From Baffinella frigidus (taxonomy: Eukaryota; Cryptophyceae; Cryptomonadales; Baffinellaceae), in NCBI GenBank assembly GCA_026770585.1, contig MU646329.1:459247-472271 (forward strand): a stretch of 13,025 nt of DNA, given 5' to 3'. Under the pieces are notes generated by a model, which made no database searches, was not told where the DNA came from, and saw nothing but the letters and a program-made list of their open reading frames with translations. This document shows positions 12,958 through 13,025 of this stretch, in pieces. The translations under genes were made by a program, and so were the position numbers. How positions within the stretch are numbered: position 1 is the first letter of the stretch; every line of letters begins with the position of its first letter.

Positions 12958-13025
12958 GGTGTAGGGTGTAGGGCGTAGGGCGTAGGGTGCAGGGTGAAGG
13001 GTGTAGGGTGTAGGGTGTAGGGTGT
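12958..13025 (+). repeat. Telomere-like heptamer array at window edge
   Basis: GGGTGTA units with GGGCGTA and GGGTGCA variants run to the last base, in the same orientation as 11306-11467. The array leaves the window, so its length is unknown. Confidence 0.87.

Noticed and set aside
12958-13025. True chromosome end
   Set aside because: The units are variable and the window boundary is arbitrary. A similar interstitial array lies 1.5 kb inward.
1-13025. Dinoflagellate origin inferred from GC donors
   Set aside because: Many acceptors are followed by A, C or T, and classical GT donors dominate. The group cannot be decided from splice sites.

Overview
The window is eukaryotic nuclear DNA. About 9.4 kb of it is one intron-dense gene on the + strand, read through at least 24 short exons (about 35 to 190 nt) with GT-AG introns and a few GC-AG introns. 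The exons join in one frame with matching phases to give about 808 codons. Both ends are incomplete: the first exon enters from the left edge, and the 3' end is not firmly located.

The product is a membrane-bound class III nucleotidyl cyclase with two catalytic domains. In order it has: the last helix of a first membrane bundle (1-108); a linker (about 1854-1935); catalytic domain C1 (2141-4149); a C1b-like cytosolic linker (4347-4911); a second bundle of five to six helices (5175-7530); a helical signalling linker (7512-7800); and catalytic domain C2 (7750-9420). C1 keeps the transition-state Asn and Arg (NTASR), the guanylyl-type Cys (YCIYGD) and the KGKG lysines, but has lost the first metal-binding Asp. 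C2 keeps both metal Asp residues (VLDLCNF, TIGDAY) but has lost NxxxR. Together they make one composite active site, in the domain order opposite to mammalian adenylyl cyclases. That inverted order is known from the guanylyl cyclases of ciliates and apicomplexans, which carry an N-terminal P4-ATPase-like half. The window therefore most likely holds the C-terminal half of such an alveolate-type guanylyl cyclase. Ordinary stop codon use and the large repeat-filled introns argue against a ciliate. A chromerid or another photosynthetic or free-living alveolate is my guess from gene type and architecture only; I did not identify a species.

The introns are full of mobile and simple repeats: a GA tract starting exactly at the first donor, a CT tract starting at another donor with tandem copies of the adjoining exon end, two families of inverted-repeat elements (two copies each, sharing a core), a 170-bp foldback hairpin, and short repeats shared between introns. 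From about 9.4 kb to the right edge I find no gene I can name. This part holds possible terminal exons (10551-10702 and 11621-11752), two arrays of telomere-like GGGTGTA heptamers (11306-11467 and 12958 to the edge), a 21-bp minisatellite (about 11955-12690) interrupted by two hairpin elements, and a cluster of short repeats carrying CTGCAG. This looks like subtelomeric or repeat-dense intergenic DNA.
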